This document shows, piece after piece, positions 24,205 to 32,453 of a stretch of DNA of 42,699 nt. The translations under genes and the position numbers were made by a program. Positions within the stretch are counted from its first letter, which is position 1. Every line of letters starts with the position of its first letter. The notes beneath the pieces were generated by a model. The model did not search any database. It saw only the letters and a program-made list of their open reading frames with translations, and had not been told where the DNA came from. The DNA comes from Planctomycetota bacterium (GTDB taxonomy: Bacteria; Planctomycetota; Phycisphaerae; WQYP01). The stretch lies in contig JAKBMM010000024.1 in assembly GCA_021831565.1 (NCBI GenBank), positions 1 to 42,699 of the forward strand. The letters run 5' to 3'.

Positions 24205-25269
24205 TCAGAAGGAAAAACGCCGCACCAGGACGATCAATCGTCGCAGGGGTAGATGCGGCAGGGGAATAGTCAGATGAATGGTTTTGAGGCCACCGGCTTT
24301 GACTAGAAATCGCTTTCCGGCGAAAGTCACGTAGTGGGGCTGAAGATGGCCCGGATTGCCCGTTCCCCGCAGAAAGTGCAGAAAAAGAGTGGTTTGATCC
24401 TTCGCCGCCACCATGCGTATATCTTCCTGTCGGTAAGGATATTCCTTTAGTTCCTGCATCGTCACATACGCCATTCCCGGCCCGTAAGCGCCGGCGAAGG
24501 CTCGCTCCAAAATTGGAGTATCACGAACCTTCAACAGACCGGGACCGTCGGAGCGTAAATCGATCGACCCGATGATCTCCCCGCGCCAATTAAACGAAAG
24601 TTTTGCCTGCAAATCGGCCTTTCCATCAATACTCAAGTGGCGCGGAGCGAGCAGGGAGAAAAGAGTTTTCTGATTCAACTGATGGATGTCAATCGCCAGA
24701 TCGCCGTCCGCCCGCCGCAGAAAGTAGTTCCCTTTCATGGTGATGCGGGCCTTGCCCCACCGGGCCTGAAAATCAGCCACGCGCAGTATCCCGTTCCGGA
24801 TGCGCCATTTCGCATACCCTTTACGCAAATGCTGTGCATGCCAAACAAGGCCGGCGAATTGGGTCGCACCGTGATCCAGGCGAATGTGGCGAATGGTCGC
24901 CGGTTGACGCCAGATGTTTAATTGGCCGGTGGTTTGGAATCCTTCGAGTGTAAAGACCGCGGGTCTTCGCGCCGGCCAGCGGATTTCGTCCGCTCCCAAC
25001 CGCAAAGTTCCATGGCACGATTGAATTCGTTTATTTCCGGAATATTTGATCGTACCGTTGAAAATGATCGCCCCGTTGGCAATGTGAACATGGGCGCCGC
25101 CAAATTTCACGGGGAGTGTTTGATTGCCTGTGGACACGGGTTGGGTTGAAACGGACAAATTCCGGCGCAAGGACCGGACCAGGTGTGGTCCTGTGGTCGG
25201 CGGCAAGCCGGTGCTTAACGGTGCACGGCTGGTAATTGTTGCCAGAATGACGAACCACCACAACCACAC
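24205..25269 (-). CDS. YdbH-like AsmA-type envelope protein
   Basis: About 354 residues with one N-terminal membrane segment (WLWWFVILATI). The rest is predicted periplasmic and beta-rich, with repeating strands of the kind seen in bridge-like lipid transport proteins. The C-terminal third (SIDGKADLQAKLSFNWRG, then IDLRSDGPGLLKVRD and later MQELKEYPYRQEDIRM) resembles the end of the YdbH family. E. coli YdbH (about 880 residues) is much longer, so this is a short member. The start is uncertain: no ATG lies near the membrane segment, and I place it at GTG 25269; the frame itself is open to 25551 across the small gene upstream. Context supports the call: the next gene downstream is a YnbE-YdbL fusion. 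Confidence 0.62.
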   Translation of the reverse strand: MWLWWFVILATITSRAPLSTGLPPTTGPHLVRSLRRNLSVSTQPVSTGNQTLPVKFGGAHVHIANGAIIFNGTIKYSGNKRIQSCHGTLRLGADEIRWPARRPAVFTLEGFQTTGQLNIWRQPATIRHIRLDHGATQFAGLVWHAQHLRKGYAKWRIRNGILRVADFQARWGKARITMKGNYFLRRADGDLAIDIHQLNQKTLFSLLAPRHLSIDGKADLQAKLSFNWRGEIIGSIDLRSDGPGLLKVRDTPILERAFAGAYGPGMAYVTMQELKEYPYRQEDIRMVAAKDQTTLFLHFLRGTGNPGHLQPHYVTFAGKRFLVKAGGLKTIHLTIPLPHLPLRRLIVLVRRFSF

Positions 25270-25313
25270 GCAAGTGTGCGATCGGGATATTATTGTTGCG
25301 CATTGGGACCGCG

Positions 25314-25499
25314 CTAGATCCACCGCGCATGAAGCGGTGGTCGAGAATGCACCACCTGTGGTAGCCAGGTTATGGGCTGGATACCAGATATGCGCGCCAA
25401 GTATGCACGCAAATCGTTCTCGGGAAACTTTTCCAGAAATTCCAGTGCGGCGGTGTGATTGAGTTTGAGAATTGCTTCGATCAGCTCGCGCTTGCTCAT
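25314..25499 (-). CDS. Small conserved-looking protein, 61 residues
   Basis: The protein starts MSKRELIEAILKLNHTAALE and continues FLEKFPENDLRAYLARISGI. It is helical and amphipathic, with a Pro/Trp-rich tail. AGGAG five bases before the ATG is a strong ribosome binding site and argues that it is a real gene. Its stop lies 44 bp before the proposed YdbH-like start, so the two may be one transcript. Similar short N-termini seem familiar from planctomycete hypothetical proteins, but no function is known to me. Confidence 0.68.
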   Translation of the reverse strand: MSKRELIEAILKLNHTAALEFLEKFPENDLRAYLARISGIQPITWLPQVVHSRPPLHARWI

Positions 25500-25750
25500 G
25501 GGCGACTCCTTTCACAGTTCGCACAAGCCAGGCCTTTATTGTCGGCCTCATAGAACCGTTCCCATCCGTGGAACAGTCATGTTTTTTGGATTTGGATGCA
25601 TCGGATTACAGCATCCCGCATTATTTTGAAAATCGGAAAGCCGGATTCCTCATTCCTATATCAGACGATCAAGCATAATTAGGTATGATCGGCTCCCTGA
25701 CTGGAAAATCTTTAGTTTTTTCGGATAAAAATTTCAAATTGGAGTTGATT

Positions 25751-26734
25751 CTACCGTGCACGAACCAGATCCTCCGTCTGCACGCCCAGCCGCTCCAAAT
25801 GCCCGCGTACGTCCGCCAGCCACCGCCGGCCATCCTGATAATATCCGGCCGTGGATTTTAGGCCCGGTACGCGATCGTTCCACCACCGGTTGAATGCGTG
25901 CATCATTGCTTCTCGAATATATTTGCAAAGCATGCTCGCCAGTGCGGTCGCCAGGCAAGTTTGCTCTGATTTTTCGCGAAAAAAAACTATCGTTTGCCGG
26001 GCGCCGTCCTGAAGCCGGTAGCCGCTGGCACGCCGGCCTTCCTGAAGGACCTTGAGTTCCATTCCGGGCAGGGCTTCCAACAGCAGCGGCACATAACGAT
26101 CCCGTCCACTCTGTTTATCCACCACCGCCAGAAGACCCTCGCCGCTGAATTGGGAATGCAGTTGCGCCAAGTGGTTCATCGTAGCGGAGGTCAGCACCGC
26201 CGCTTTGTTGTTTGTCGCTGATAGCAGGCGGTTAAATTGACCTTCGTCAATAACCCGCGTCCGGAGAGCGGCCAGGGATATATTTTCCGCCGTCATGGTC
26301 GCGCGAAGCAGATTAGCGGCAACCGCCGTACCATCGGCTTGGCAAAACAACGGCAGCGGGCCGTCCGTATATGCGTACCATGCCTGTTCCGGCAGGCTTT
26401 CCGGTGGCATCCCCAGCAGATGCAGCAATTGGAAAAGCGTCGGTGCGGTCGCGGGCCACTGGGGCAGCAGCCGACACATCGTCAGCACCGCTCTCTCCAT
26501 GTGCGTAAGCCCGTCCGCCAGGCGATGAACAAGTTTGCTGTCGGCAATGATCAGCTTTCCATCGCGGACCGGTCCTTGGCGCGCCACGGCGCGGCGCAAT
26601 CGCCGCCAGAGCTGTTCGCCGGCATCCGGATCGGTAACCGCCGGCGGATCGTTAACGCGAAATGCCGCTGCGGATACCACCAGCGGTCCCAGCAGCGGGC
26701 CATATCCGGCTTCGTCAATACCCGCGACGATCAT
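25751..26734 (-). CDS. RNase HII-like protein, enlarged form
   Basis: This 327-residue protein starts with the RNase HII signature VAGIDEAGYGPLLGPLVVSA, giving catalytic D7 and E8. A later acidic residue in LLAVVDKQSGRD, the block CLATALASMLCKYIREAMM and the end TAGYYQDGRRWL match the order of RNase HII motifs (D, then SxxxKxxRD, then GYxxD). In the third block the usual Asp is Glu (KYIRE). The protein is about 110 residues longer than a standard RNase HII; the surplus lies between the first and second motifs. It would remove ribonucleotides or RNA from RNA-DNA hybrids, but activity is uncertain because of these changes. Its neighbours do not help. Confidence 0.72.
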   Translation of the reverse strand: MIVAGIDEAGYGPLLGPLVVSAAAFRVNDPPAVTDPDAGEQLWRRLRRAVARQGPVRDGKLIIADSKLVHRLADGLTHMERAVLTMCRLLPQWPATAPTLFQLLHLLGMPPESLPEQAWYAYTDGPLPLFCQADGTAVAANLLRATMTAENISLAALRTRVIDEGQFNRLLSATNNKAAVLTSATMNHLAQLHSQFSGEGLLAVVDKQSGRDRYVPLLLEALPGMELKVLQEGRRASGYRLQDGARQTIVFFREKSEQTCLATALASMLCKYIREAMMHAFNRWWNDRVPGLKSTAGYYQDGRRWLADVRGHLERLGVQTEDLVRAR

Positions 26735-26766
26735 CGGTCACACCCATCCTGGCGCCGGGAAATGTT

Positions 26767-27711
26767 TCACGGCAACTTTTGGCCGCGCGCCGCTACCAGC
26801 AGTTCATACCATTGCTCGCGCGTCATCTGTACGGTATCGACCCGGGCCGCGTCGCGGATGTGTTCCGGATTGCACGAGCCGACGATCGGAATAATTCCCG
26901 CCGGGTGCGCGCGCAGCCACGCCAGCGCCAGAACCGTTCGCGATACGCCCCATTCCCCGGCTATACGATCCAGCACGGCGAGTAGATTCTGCATGATCTC
27001 CCGCCGCGGATGCTTGGCGGGCACTTGTCCGCCGGTACCGAGCCAACCGCCCGCCAGCGGACTCCAGGCCAGCGGCGTGAGATTTTTCGCCAGGCATTGG
27101 TCCAGCGTGCCGTCGTAAAAACAATCCAGCCGGCCCAGGTGTATTTCGACCTGCTGAACCACCAGCGGTGCGGAAAGGGCGGATTGCAACGCACAAACGA
27201 ACGTCGGCGAAAAGTTGGAAACACCGAAATATCGCACTTTTCCCTGCCGTCGCAGGGTGTCAAACGCACCGGCGATTTCCATCGGGTTCATCAGCAGGTC
27301 CGGCCGATGCAGTTGGTAAATATCAATGGTGTCCACCTGCAAGCGCCCCAGCGACTGTTCGCATGACCGGAGTATATGCTCGGCGGAAAAATCATAGCGA
27401 TGCGGCGAACGGGCTTGCGGGTCGCCGGCGAAGCGTATGCCGCACTTGGTGGCGATTAGAATGTCTTTTCGCAGGGAGGGATTCTGGCGGATCACTTCGC
27501 CGAAAATCGTCTCGCTCATACCGCGCCCGTAGATGTCGGCATGATCGAACAGACGGTAGCCGGCATCGTATGCCGCGAGAATCGCCTTTTTTCCGTAGTC
27601 CCGTTTTTCGGAGGTTACCTCCGCCGGGTTCCATGTACCGGCCACGCGCATGCAACCATAGGCCAAAGTGGTGGAAAGCAACGGGCTTTTTCCAAGGGGT
27701 TGTGTGTTCAT
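26767..27711 (-). CDS. Aldo/keto reductase
   Basis: This 314-residue NAD(P)H-dependent oxidoreductase has a TIM-barrel fold. The catalytic tetrad is visible: Asp and Tyr in RLFDHADIYGRG, Lys in IATKCGIR, and His in IYQLHRPD. RYFGVSNFSP, LAWSPLAGG and the C-terminal cofactor segment IIPIVGSCNPEHI are also standard. It is most like the YdhF branch. The length is normal. The substrate is unknown. It is divergent from the ArsR-type regulator at 27888, with 176 bp between the starts, so that regulator might control it. It is followed 32 bp later by the RNase HII-like gene on the same strand. Confidence 0.92.
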   Translation of the reverse strand: MNTQPLGKSPLLSTTLAYGCMRVAGTWNPAEVTSEKRDYGKKAILAAYDAGYRLFDHADIYGRGMSETIFGEVIRQNPSLRKDILIATKCGIRFAGDPQARSPHRYDFSAEHILRSCEQSLGRLQVDTIDIYQLHRPDLLMNPMEIAGAFDTLRRQGKVRYFGVSNFSPTFVCALQSALSAPLVVQQVEIHLGRLDCFYDGTLDQCLAKNLTPLAWSPLAGGWLGTGGQVPAKHPRREIMQNLLAVLDRIAGEWGVSRTVLALAWLRAHPAGIIPIVGSCNPEHIRDAARVDTVQMTREQWYELLVAARGQKLP

Positions 27712-27835
27712 GGCCGACTCGACTCCTCATGGAGCCGGGAAATTTATCCCCGGCTTTCCGCGGACGTTCCCATCATATCGTCGCCGCCCCTGGAAATGCC
27801 ACGCGCCCCGGCACAGAATAAAAACGCCGGTTCTC

Positions 27836-27865
27836 TTGACGAATCGGATGATCATTGCATATTAT
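27836..27865 (+). promoter_or_regulatory. Promoter and possible operator of the ArsR-type gene
   Basis: A -35 TTGACG (27836-27841), an 18-bp spacer and a -10 TATTAT (27860-27865) lie just upstream of the regulator. ATGAT (27848-27852) and ATCAT (27864-27868) form an interrupted inverted repeat over the -10 box, a position expected for autorepression. Confidence 0.55.
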
Positions 27866-27887
27866 CATGATAAGAAGTCGAGAATAT

Positions 27888-28229
27888 ATGCCTATATTCG
27901 ATACAAAAAATATTGAACTGACGGCCCGCGTCGTGGAACGATTTCGCGCTCTGGCCGATGAAAATCGCATCCGCATTCTCGCCCGACTGCAACAGGGCCC
28001 AGCCAACGTAACCACGCTTACCCGCGAGCTGGCCGTCAACCAGGCGTCCGTATCGAAACATCTGGCGGTTCTGCGGCAGGCCGGCCTGGTGAGTTTTCAC
28101 CGGCAGGGCGCCCAGGCGGTCTACTCCATTTGCGATCCCTCCGTGGAAACCATGTGCAAGCTTGTTTGCGAGGGTGTACTGGCACACTTCCGCCGGCAGC
28201 ATTCCGCGCTCCAGAAAACACCGCGTTGA
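27888..28229 (+). CDS. ArsR-family winged-helix regulator
   Basis: This 113-residue protein has the ArsR fold: RALADENRIRILARLQ at 20-35, the recognition region VTTLTRELAVNQASVSKHLA at 41-60, then VLRQAGLVSFHRQGAQAVYS with the wing. The usual arsenic or cadmium-type metal motif (ELCVCDL) is missing. Cysteines at 82, 90 and 94 near the C-terminus could sense metal or redox state, but that is inference. The ATG at 27888 is chosen because it sits a normal distance behind the promoter; earlier codons overlap the -10. It probably represses itself and may control the divergent aldo/keto reductase. Confidence 0.9.
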   Translation: MPIFDTKNIELTARVVERFRALADENRIRILARLQQGPANVTTLTRELAVNQASVSKHLAVLRQAGLVSFHRQGAQAVYSICDPSVETMCKLVCEGVLAHFRRQHSALQKTPR

Positions 28230-28286
28230 TGGCACGGATGGTTCGCCGGGATCCCGACGGGTTGGAATGCGTCCGGCCTGGCGCCG

Positions 28287-29519
28287 TCAGAGCAACCGGC
28301 CGGGAATGGGCAACGGGCCAACCAGCGGTCCGGCGTAACGCTTGAATTCACCGTGAATGTCGCAGCCATTGACCACATAGGACGGGTTCAATGGCTTGGT
28401 CTGCCGGGCGACATTCTCCAGCGCCGTGGGAAATGTCTCTATCTTGTAAGGATCATCACTGGTGCGCCGTATCGCCACCGATCCACTGGCCAGTCCGTCC
28501 GGCGCGCCCCGCGCGTACTGCGCCGCCATTCGGCCGCAGAGTCTGGCCTCCCAAGCATCGGTGGGACTGGCGCTGGTTGGAAAACTCCGCTGCAAGTAGC
28601 CGAAGGTATCCGCCCGCACTCGTAATTTTCCATCCTTCTTTTTCTGCAACGCCGCGCCGAAGTTCTTCTTCACCAGTTCGGCCAGATAATCGCCCAGCGC
28701 GCCGGTACCGGAAAGCTGCTTGTTGCCGTGGGCGTCCACTTCGCCGCTGCGCATCGCCTTGTCCGCCACCAGGCTGTTTTTATCGCCGGCCCTGTAGCGG
28801 ATACCCTCGCTTACCGCCACCACGCATCGGCCCAGCCTGCGGTAAACGCTTTCCACGTCGCCGAGGAATTTCTCGTCGCTGAAATCCGCCTCCGGCACGT
28901 AAATGAGATGGGGACCGTCGTCTTCCTCGTGCCGGGCCAATACCGAGGCCGCGGTCAACCAACCGGCGTCGCGCCCCATAATCACGTCGATCTTCACGCC
29001 CTGGAGCGACCGGTTGTCCAGATCGTCGCCCAGCACGGCCAGGGCCACGAAACGGGCCGCCGACCCGTAGCCGGGACAGTGATCGGTCGTCCGCAGATCA
29101 TTGTCTATCGTCTTGGGTACATGGTAGACGCGCAGCGGATAACCGGTCTGGAGAGCCATGTCCGCAACAATCCGCGCCGTATCCGCCGAATCGTTGCCGC
29201 CGATATAGAAAAAGTACTTGACGTCATGCTTTTGAAACGATTCGAGCAACTTGCGGCAATATTCCTCGTCCGGCTTGTCGCGGGTGGATCCCAGCGCGCT
29301 CGACGGGGTTTGAGCCACGCGCTCCAGCAGGTCGGGGGAAAGATGATTCAGCGGCGCGAAGTCGCCGCTCCGGATGCCGCGCACGCCATACTTGGCGCCC
29401 CAAATCCGCCCGATTTCGGCGTGCTGCTGCAATTCCTCAAGCACGCCCACCAGCGATTGATTGATCACCGCCGTGGGGCCTCCCGATTGCCCGATAACCG
29501 CATTCCCTTTCACCGCCAT
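28287..29519 (-). CDS. pfp: Pyrophosphate-dependent 6-phosphofructokinase
   Basis: This 410-residue enzyme phosphorylates fructose 6-phosphate, with PPi as likely donor, and can run both ways between glycolysis and gluconeogenesis. GQSGGPTAVINQS at the N-terminus, GGND at 107-110 (Asp instead of the Gly of ATP enzymes) and PKTIDND at 135-141 (Lys instead of Gly) are the residues that separate PPi from ATP users. MGRDAGWLTA at 181-190 binds the sugar phosphate. AGGGAG before the ATG at 29519 decides the start; the frame is open another 108 codons into the GC-rich leader. It is convergent with the ArsR gene and divergent from map. Confidence 0.93.
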   Translation of the reverse strand: MAVKGNAVIGQSGGPTAVINQSLVGVLEELQQHAEIGRIWGAKYGVRGIRSGDFAPLNHLSPDLLERVAQTPSSALGSTRDKPDEEYCRKLLESFQKHDVKYFFYIGGNDSADTARIVADMALQTGYPLRVYHVPKTIDNDLRTTDHCPGYGSAARFVALAVLGDDLDNRSLQGVKIDVIMGRDAGWLTAASVLARHEEDDGPHLIYVPEADFSDEKFLGDVESVYRRLGRCVVAVSEGIRYRAGDKNSLVADKAMRSGEVDAHGNKQLSGTGALGDYLAELVKKNFGAALQKKKDGKLRVRADTFGYLQRSFPTSASPTDAWEARLCGRMAAQYARGAPDGLASGSVAIRRTSDDPYKIETFPTALENVARQTKPLNPSYVVNGCDIHGEFKRYAGPLVGPLPIPGRLL

Positions 29520-29855
29520 GATGCAACTCCCTTGTGAAAACGCCAAAAGATCGAATAAAGTATACGGGAAACGCCGCCGGCGGGAAACGCCCGCCGGCGG
29601 GCGGGGTGGCCGGGGTTGTGACAATTTTTCGGAGGCGCCGGGAAGCGCGGACGTCCCCGTCCGCCTGGATCGCCGGCGCAGAAACCGCGATCCGGCCGAA
29701 CGACCGTCTCCATAGCGGAGATTGCCCCACCGCGAAAAATCGCCACGCACCGTTGGCCTCCGGCACGCTCTGGAGTAACGGGATCGAGTTTGGCGGGAGG
29801 GGCCGCCATCCTTCGCCGTCGGCGGTTCGCCGGAGGATGACACGGACAGTAAAAC
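29520..29855. other. Divergent intergenic region pfp / map with two GC-rich hairpins
   Basis: This 336-bp region has no gene. CCGCCGGCGGG (29574-29584) pairs perfectly with 29590-29600 over a five-base loop, and GCGGACG (29647-29653) pairs with CGTCCGC (29658-29664). Both would lie in the pfp leader if transcription starts to their right. No clear sigma-70 promoter boxes were recognised for either gene. Confidence 0.55.
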
Positions 29856-30638
29856 ATGAGAATATCACTAAAATCAAGGCAGGAAATAGATAAGATGCGG
29901 GCGGCCGGAAAAGTCGTGCAGCAGACGCTCGCGGCTTGCCGGCGGCATGTTTGTCCCGGCATCACCACCGCCGAGCTCGACCAGATAGCCTTGGAAACCT
30001 TTACCGCGCTGGGCGCCGTCGGACTGTTTAAAAATTATCCGACCTATGAACCGGGAAAGGGGTTTTCCGGCAATACCTGCATCAGTGTCAACGACGAAGT
30101 GGTCCACGGAATTCCCGGATCGCGCCTGCTGCGGGCCGGCGATGCGGTCAGCATCGATTGCGGCATCCGCCTGGATGGCTGGTGCGGTGATTCGGCCCTC
30201 ACCATGATTGTCGGCGAGGGGACGCCGGACATTGTCCGGTTGGTCCGCATTGCCGAAGAAACCCTCGAATTGGCCATTCGTTTAATTCGCCCGGGAATCC
30301 GCTGGAGCGACGTCGCCCGGAAAATGCAGGAATATGTTGAAAGCCGGGGGCTTTCCTGTGTACGGGAATTCGTCGGGCACGGCATCGGGCGCCGCATGCA
30401 CGAAGAGCCTAAGGTTCCCAACTTCGTTTCCAGCGAGTTTCTCAATCGCGATGATTTTTACCTCGAACCCGGCATGACGCTTGCCGTGGAGCCGATGGTG
30501 ATCCTTGGCGGGCCGGAAGTTGTGGTTCTGGATGATGGCTGGACCGTGGTTACCAAGGACCACACCGCCGCCGCCCACGTGGAACATACCGTAGCCGTGA
30601 CGTCCGATGGCTGCGAAGTCTTGACAGACGGACGTTAA
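29856..30638 (+). CDS. map: Methionine aminopeptidase, type I
   Basis: This 260-residue metalloprotease removes the initiator methionine from new proteins. The five metal ligands are in place: D101 (SIDCG), D112 (GDSALT), H175 (GHGIGRRMHEEP), E212 (AVEPM) and E243 (VEHTVAV). The substrate-binding His is in VVHGIPG. The length is normal for type Ia. It opens the string map-infA-rpmJ-rpsM-rpsK-rpoA-rplQ. In many bacteria secY and adk come just before map; here pfp diverges instead, so the unit must have its own promoter. Confidence 0.97.
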   Translation: MRISLKSRQEIDKMRAAGKVVQQTLAACRRHVCPGITTAELDQIALETFTALGAVGLFKNYPTYEPGKGFSGNTCISVNDEVVHGIPGSRLLRAGDAVSIDCGIRLDGWCGDSALTMIVGEGTPDIVRLVRIAEETLELAIRLIRPGIRWSDVARKMQEYVESRGLSCVREFVGHGIGRRMHEEPKVPNFVSSEFLNRDDFYLEPGMTLAVEPMVILGGPEVVVLDDGWTVVTKDHTAAAHVEHTVAVTSDGCEVLTDGR

Positions 30639-30676
30639 GGCCCGAGTATATAGAATTCGCCGGAAATAGGCTTACC

Positions 30677-30695
30677 ATCCGATTGCTATTCGGAT
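30677..30695. repeat. Short imperfect palindrome between map and infA
   Basis: ATCCGATTGCTATTCGGAT has six-base arms (ATCCGA/TCGGAT). Its centre resembles the CCCGATAGC palindromes seen elsewhere in the window, so it may be a diverged member of that family. Confidence 0.35.
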
Positions 30696-30780
30696 CGGGA
30701 TCGCCGGCGACGGTGCGCCCCCAGCCCCGCGGTTGCCGCCGCCGGAACCGGTTTTTACCGCCATGGTGCGGAGGAAATGA

Positions 30781-30996
30781 ATGCCCAAGGATGAAGCCCT
30801 CCGCGTGGAGGCCGTCGTGACAGAGGCTCTTCCCAATGCTATGTTTCGGGTGAAGCTCGAAAACGGCCATATTCTTTTGGCCCATATATCGGGAAAAATG
30901 CGGGTGAATTACATCCGTATTCTTCCCGGGGACAAAGTTACCGTGGAGATGTCGCCGTATGATTTATCCCGCGGGCGCATCATCATGAGAAATTGA
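30781..30996 (+). CDS. infA: Translation initiation factor IF-1
   Basis: This 71-residue S1/OB-fold protein blocks the A site of the 30S subunit during initiation. [33 protein letters not shown] and the end [12 protein letters not shown] are the standard blocks (in most bacteria VxEALPNxxFRVxLENGxxVLAHxSGKMR). GGAGGA directly precedes the ATG. It lies 142 bp after map. Confidence 0.97.
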   Translation: MPKDEALRVEAVVTEALPNAMFRVKLENGHILLAHISGKMRVNYIRILPGDKVTVEMSPYDLSRGRIIMRN

Positions 30997-31151
30997 ACAG
31001 GGAATGGCGGCGCGGTATTTTTCCGGGAGGCGCCGAAGATTCGGCGAAGTGATTTGCCGCCGCCTGGGCGGCAACCTTTGATGTGGCCGGCGGCACGTTG
31101 ACATTCTGGAAAAAATTGCCTTGTCCGAATTCGAACTGTTGTACGGGGCGC

Positions 31152-31180
31152 TGGCAATAGCGATTGATAGCGGGTATACT
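31152..31180 (+). promoter_or_regulatory. Possible internal promoter before rpmJ
   Basis: TATACT (31175-31180) is a good -10. The hexamer 17 bp upstream, TGGCAA (31152-31157), is a poor -35. It lies in the 254-bp gap between infA and rpmJ, which holds no other gene. Confidence 0.3.
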
Positions 31181-31250
31181 TATCCGGTTTGTGCGCCGGC
31201 CTCCCTTTTTGATTTGGAAACGCCCCGCCGGCATCTTGCGGAGTCGAACC

Positions 31251-31367
31251 ATGAAAGTGCGCTCAAGCGTCAAACGTATATGCGAGCATTGTATTGTGGT
31301 GCGCCGCAACGGTGTGTTGCGGGTGATTTGCAAGGCCGATCCGCGTCACAAGCAGCGGCAGGGTTGA
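31251..31367 (+). CDS. rpmJ: 50S ribosomal protein L36 (bL36), zinc-binding form
   Basis: This protein has only 38 residues: [20 protein letters not shown] and on to [10 protein letters not shown]. The zinc ribbon ligands C11, C14, C27 and H33 are all present, so this is the C+ (zinc-dependent) form rather than the C- paralog used under zinc limitation. A GGAG lies ten bases upstream. It sits between infA and rpsM, its usual place. Confidence 0.96.
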   Translation: MKVRSSVKRICEHCIVVRRNGVLRVICKADPRHKQRQG

Positions 31368-31429
31368 AAAAGTATCGGTCCGCTTTCGGCCGGAGTGTGC
31401 ACCCGCCGCGCCAAACGTAAGGAGTTGTT

Positions 31430-31816
31430 ATGCCGCGTATCGCCGGGGTTGATATACCGATGGATAAGCCCCTTCGGATCAGCCTACGTTACGTCTACGG
31501 CCTCGGTCCGGTCAATACCATGGATATCCTCAAGGAGGCCAATATTGATCCGCAGAAGCGGGCCAAGGAACTTTCGGAAGATGAAATCGCGCGCATCGGA
31601 AATATCATCGACCGGAACTATATCGTTGAAGGCTCGCTCCGCCGGCAGATTCAGCAGAATGTCGCCCGGCTCAAGGATATTCAGTCGTATCGCGGTTTTC
31701 GGCATCGGCGGGGCCTTCCCGTCCGCGGCCAGCGCACCCGGTCCAATGCCCGTACCCGCAAGGGACCGCGCAAAACCGTCGCCGGCAAGAAGGGCGTGAA
31801 AGAGCTGCATGGTTGA
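31430..31816 (+). CDS. rpsM: 30S ribosomal protein S13 (uS13)
   Basis: This 128-residue head protein of the small subunit contacts the P-site tRNA through its basic tail. [55 protein letters not shown]-type block and [15 protein letters not shown] are standard. GGAG seven bases upstream gives the start. The length is slightly above the common 118-125. A spacer of 214 bp separates it from rpsK, unusually long for this pair. Confidence 0.97.
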   Translation: MPRIAGVDIPMDKPLRISLRYVYGLGPVNTMDILKEANIDPQKRAKELSEDEIARIGNIIDRNYIVEGSLRRQIQQNVARLKDIQSYRGFRHRRGLPVRGQRTRSNARTRKGPRKTVAGKKGVKELHG

Positions 31817-32030
31817 TGAAATTTACCGCGCTGCGGGCGCGGCGCAGGCTCCGGCCGCAGCGCGAATCCCGATCCGAACAGGAAGTGAGGCGGGGCGCGC
31901 CGGGATTGCTGGTATAAGTTTTTAGCCGCGGGTCTTGACCCGTGCGAGGCGCCAGTCCGCGTAAGGAGTCCCGACGGCTTGCGGGCGCGGCCGCCGGCAA
32001 CGATAAAAACAAGTGTTTCGAGGTGTTATC
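31817..32030. other. Long spacer between rpsM and rpsK
   Basis: This 214-bp, GC-rich spacer contains the inverted repeat CGGGTCTTGACCCG (31929-31942) and a TATAAG that could be a weak -10. No gene was found; in particular no rpsD. Confidence 0.4.
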
Positions 32031-32411
32031 ATGGCGAAATCCGGGAAGAAAAAAATTCGGAAAAATGTGGGGCGGGGCATTGCCCACATCAAGGCCAGTT
32101 ACAACAATACCCAGGTGATTATTACCGACGTCAATGGGGAGACGCTCGCCTGGGATTCCGCCGGTACGGTCGGCTTCAAAGGCGCCCGCAAGAGCACGCC
32201 CTTCGCCGCCACGCGCGCCGCCGAGAACTGTGCCGCCAAAGCCCGCAAGTTCGGCCTGCAGGAACTGGAGGTGCGCGTCAAAGGTCCCGGCTCCGGCCGC
32301 GAATCCGCCATTACCGCCCTGCAGAACAGCGGCATGAAAATCACCTCGATTGAGGATAACACACCCCTCCCGCACAACGGGTGTCGGCCGCCGAAAAAGC
32401 GGCGGGTTTAA
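32031..32411 (+). CDS. rpsK: 30S ribosomal protein S11 (uS11)
   Basis: This 126-residue platform protein of the small subunit reads [36 protein letters not shown] and [10 protein letters not shown], ending in [16 protein letters not shown], all standard. ATG 32031 with GAGGTG upstream is preferred to an earlier in-frame start at 32013. rpoA follows 42 bp later. rpsD, which often sits between the two, is missing. Confidence 0.97.
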   Translation: MAKSGKKKIRKNVGRGIAHIKASYNNTQVIITDVNGETLAWDSAGTVGFKGARKSTPFAATRAAENCAAKARKFGLQELEVRVKGPGSGRESAITALQNSGMKITSIEDNTPLPHNGCRPPKKRRV

Positions 32412-32453
32412 ATATATCTAAAAAGTATAACAATTTCATGTTGGAGATCACTT

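Noticed and set aside
28728-29537. A 269-codon plus-strand frame opposite pfp
   Set aside because: It is antisense to a clear phosphofructokinase, with no domain or start signal of its own.
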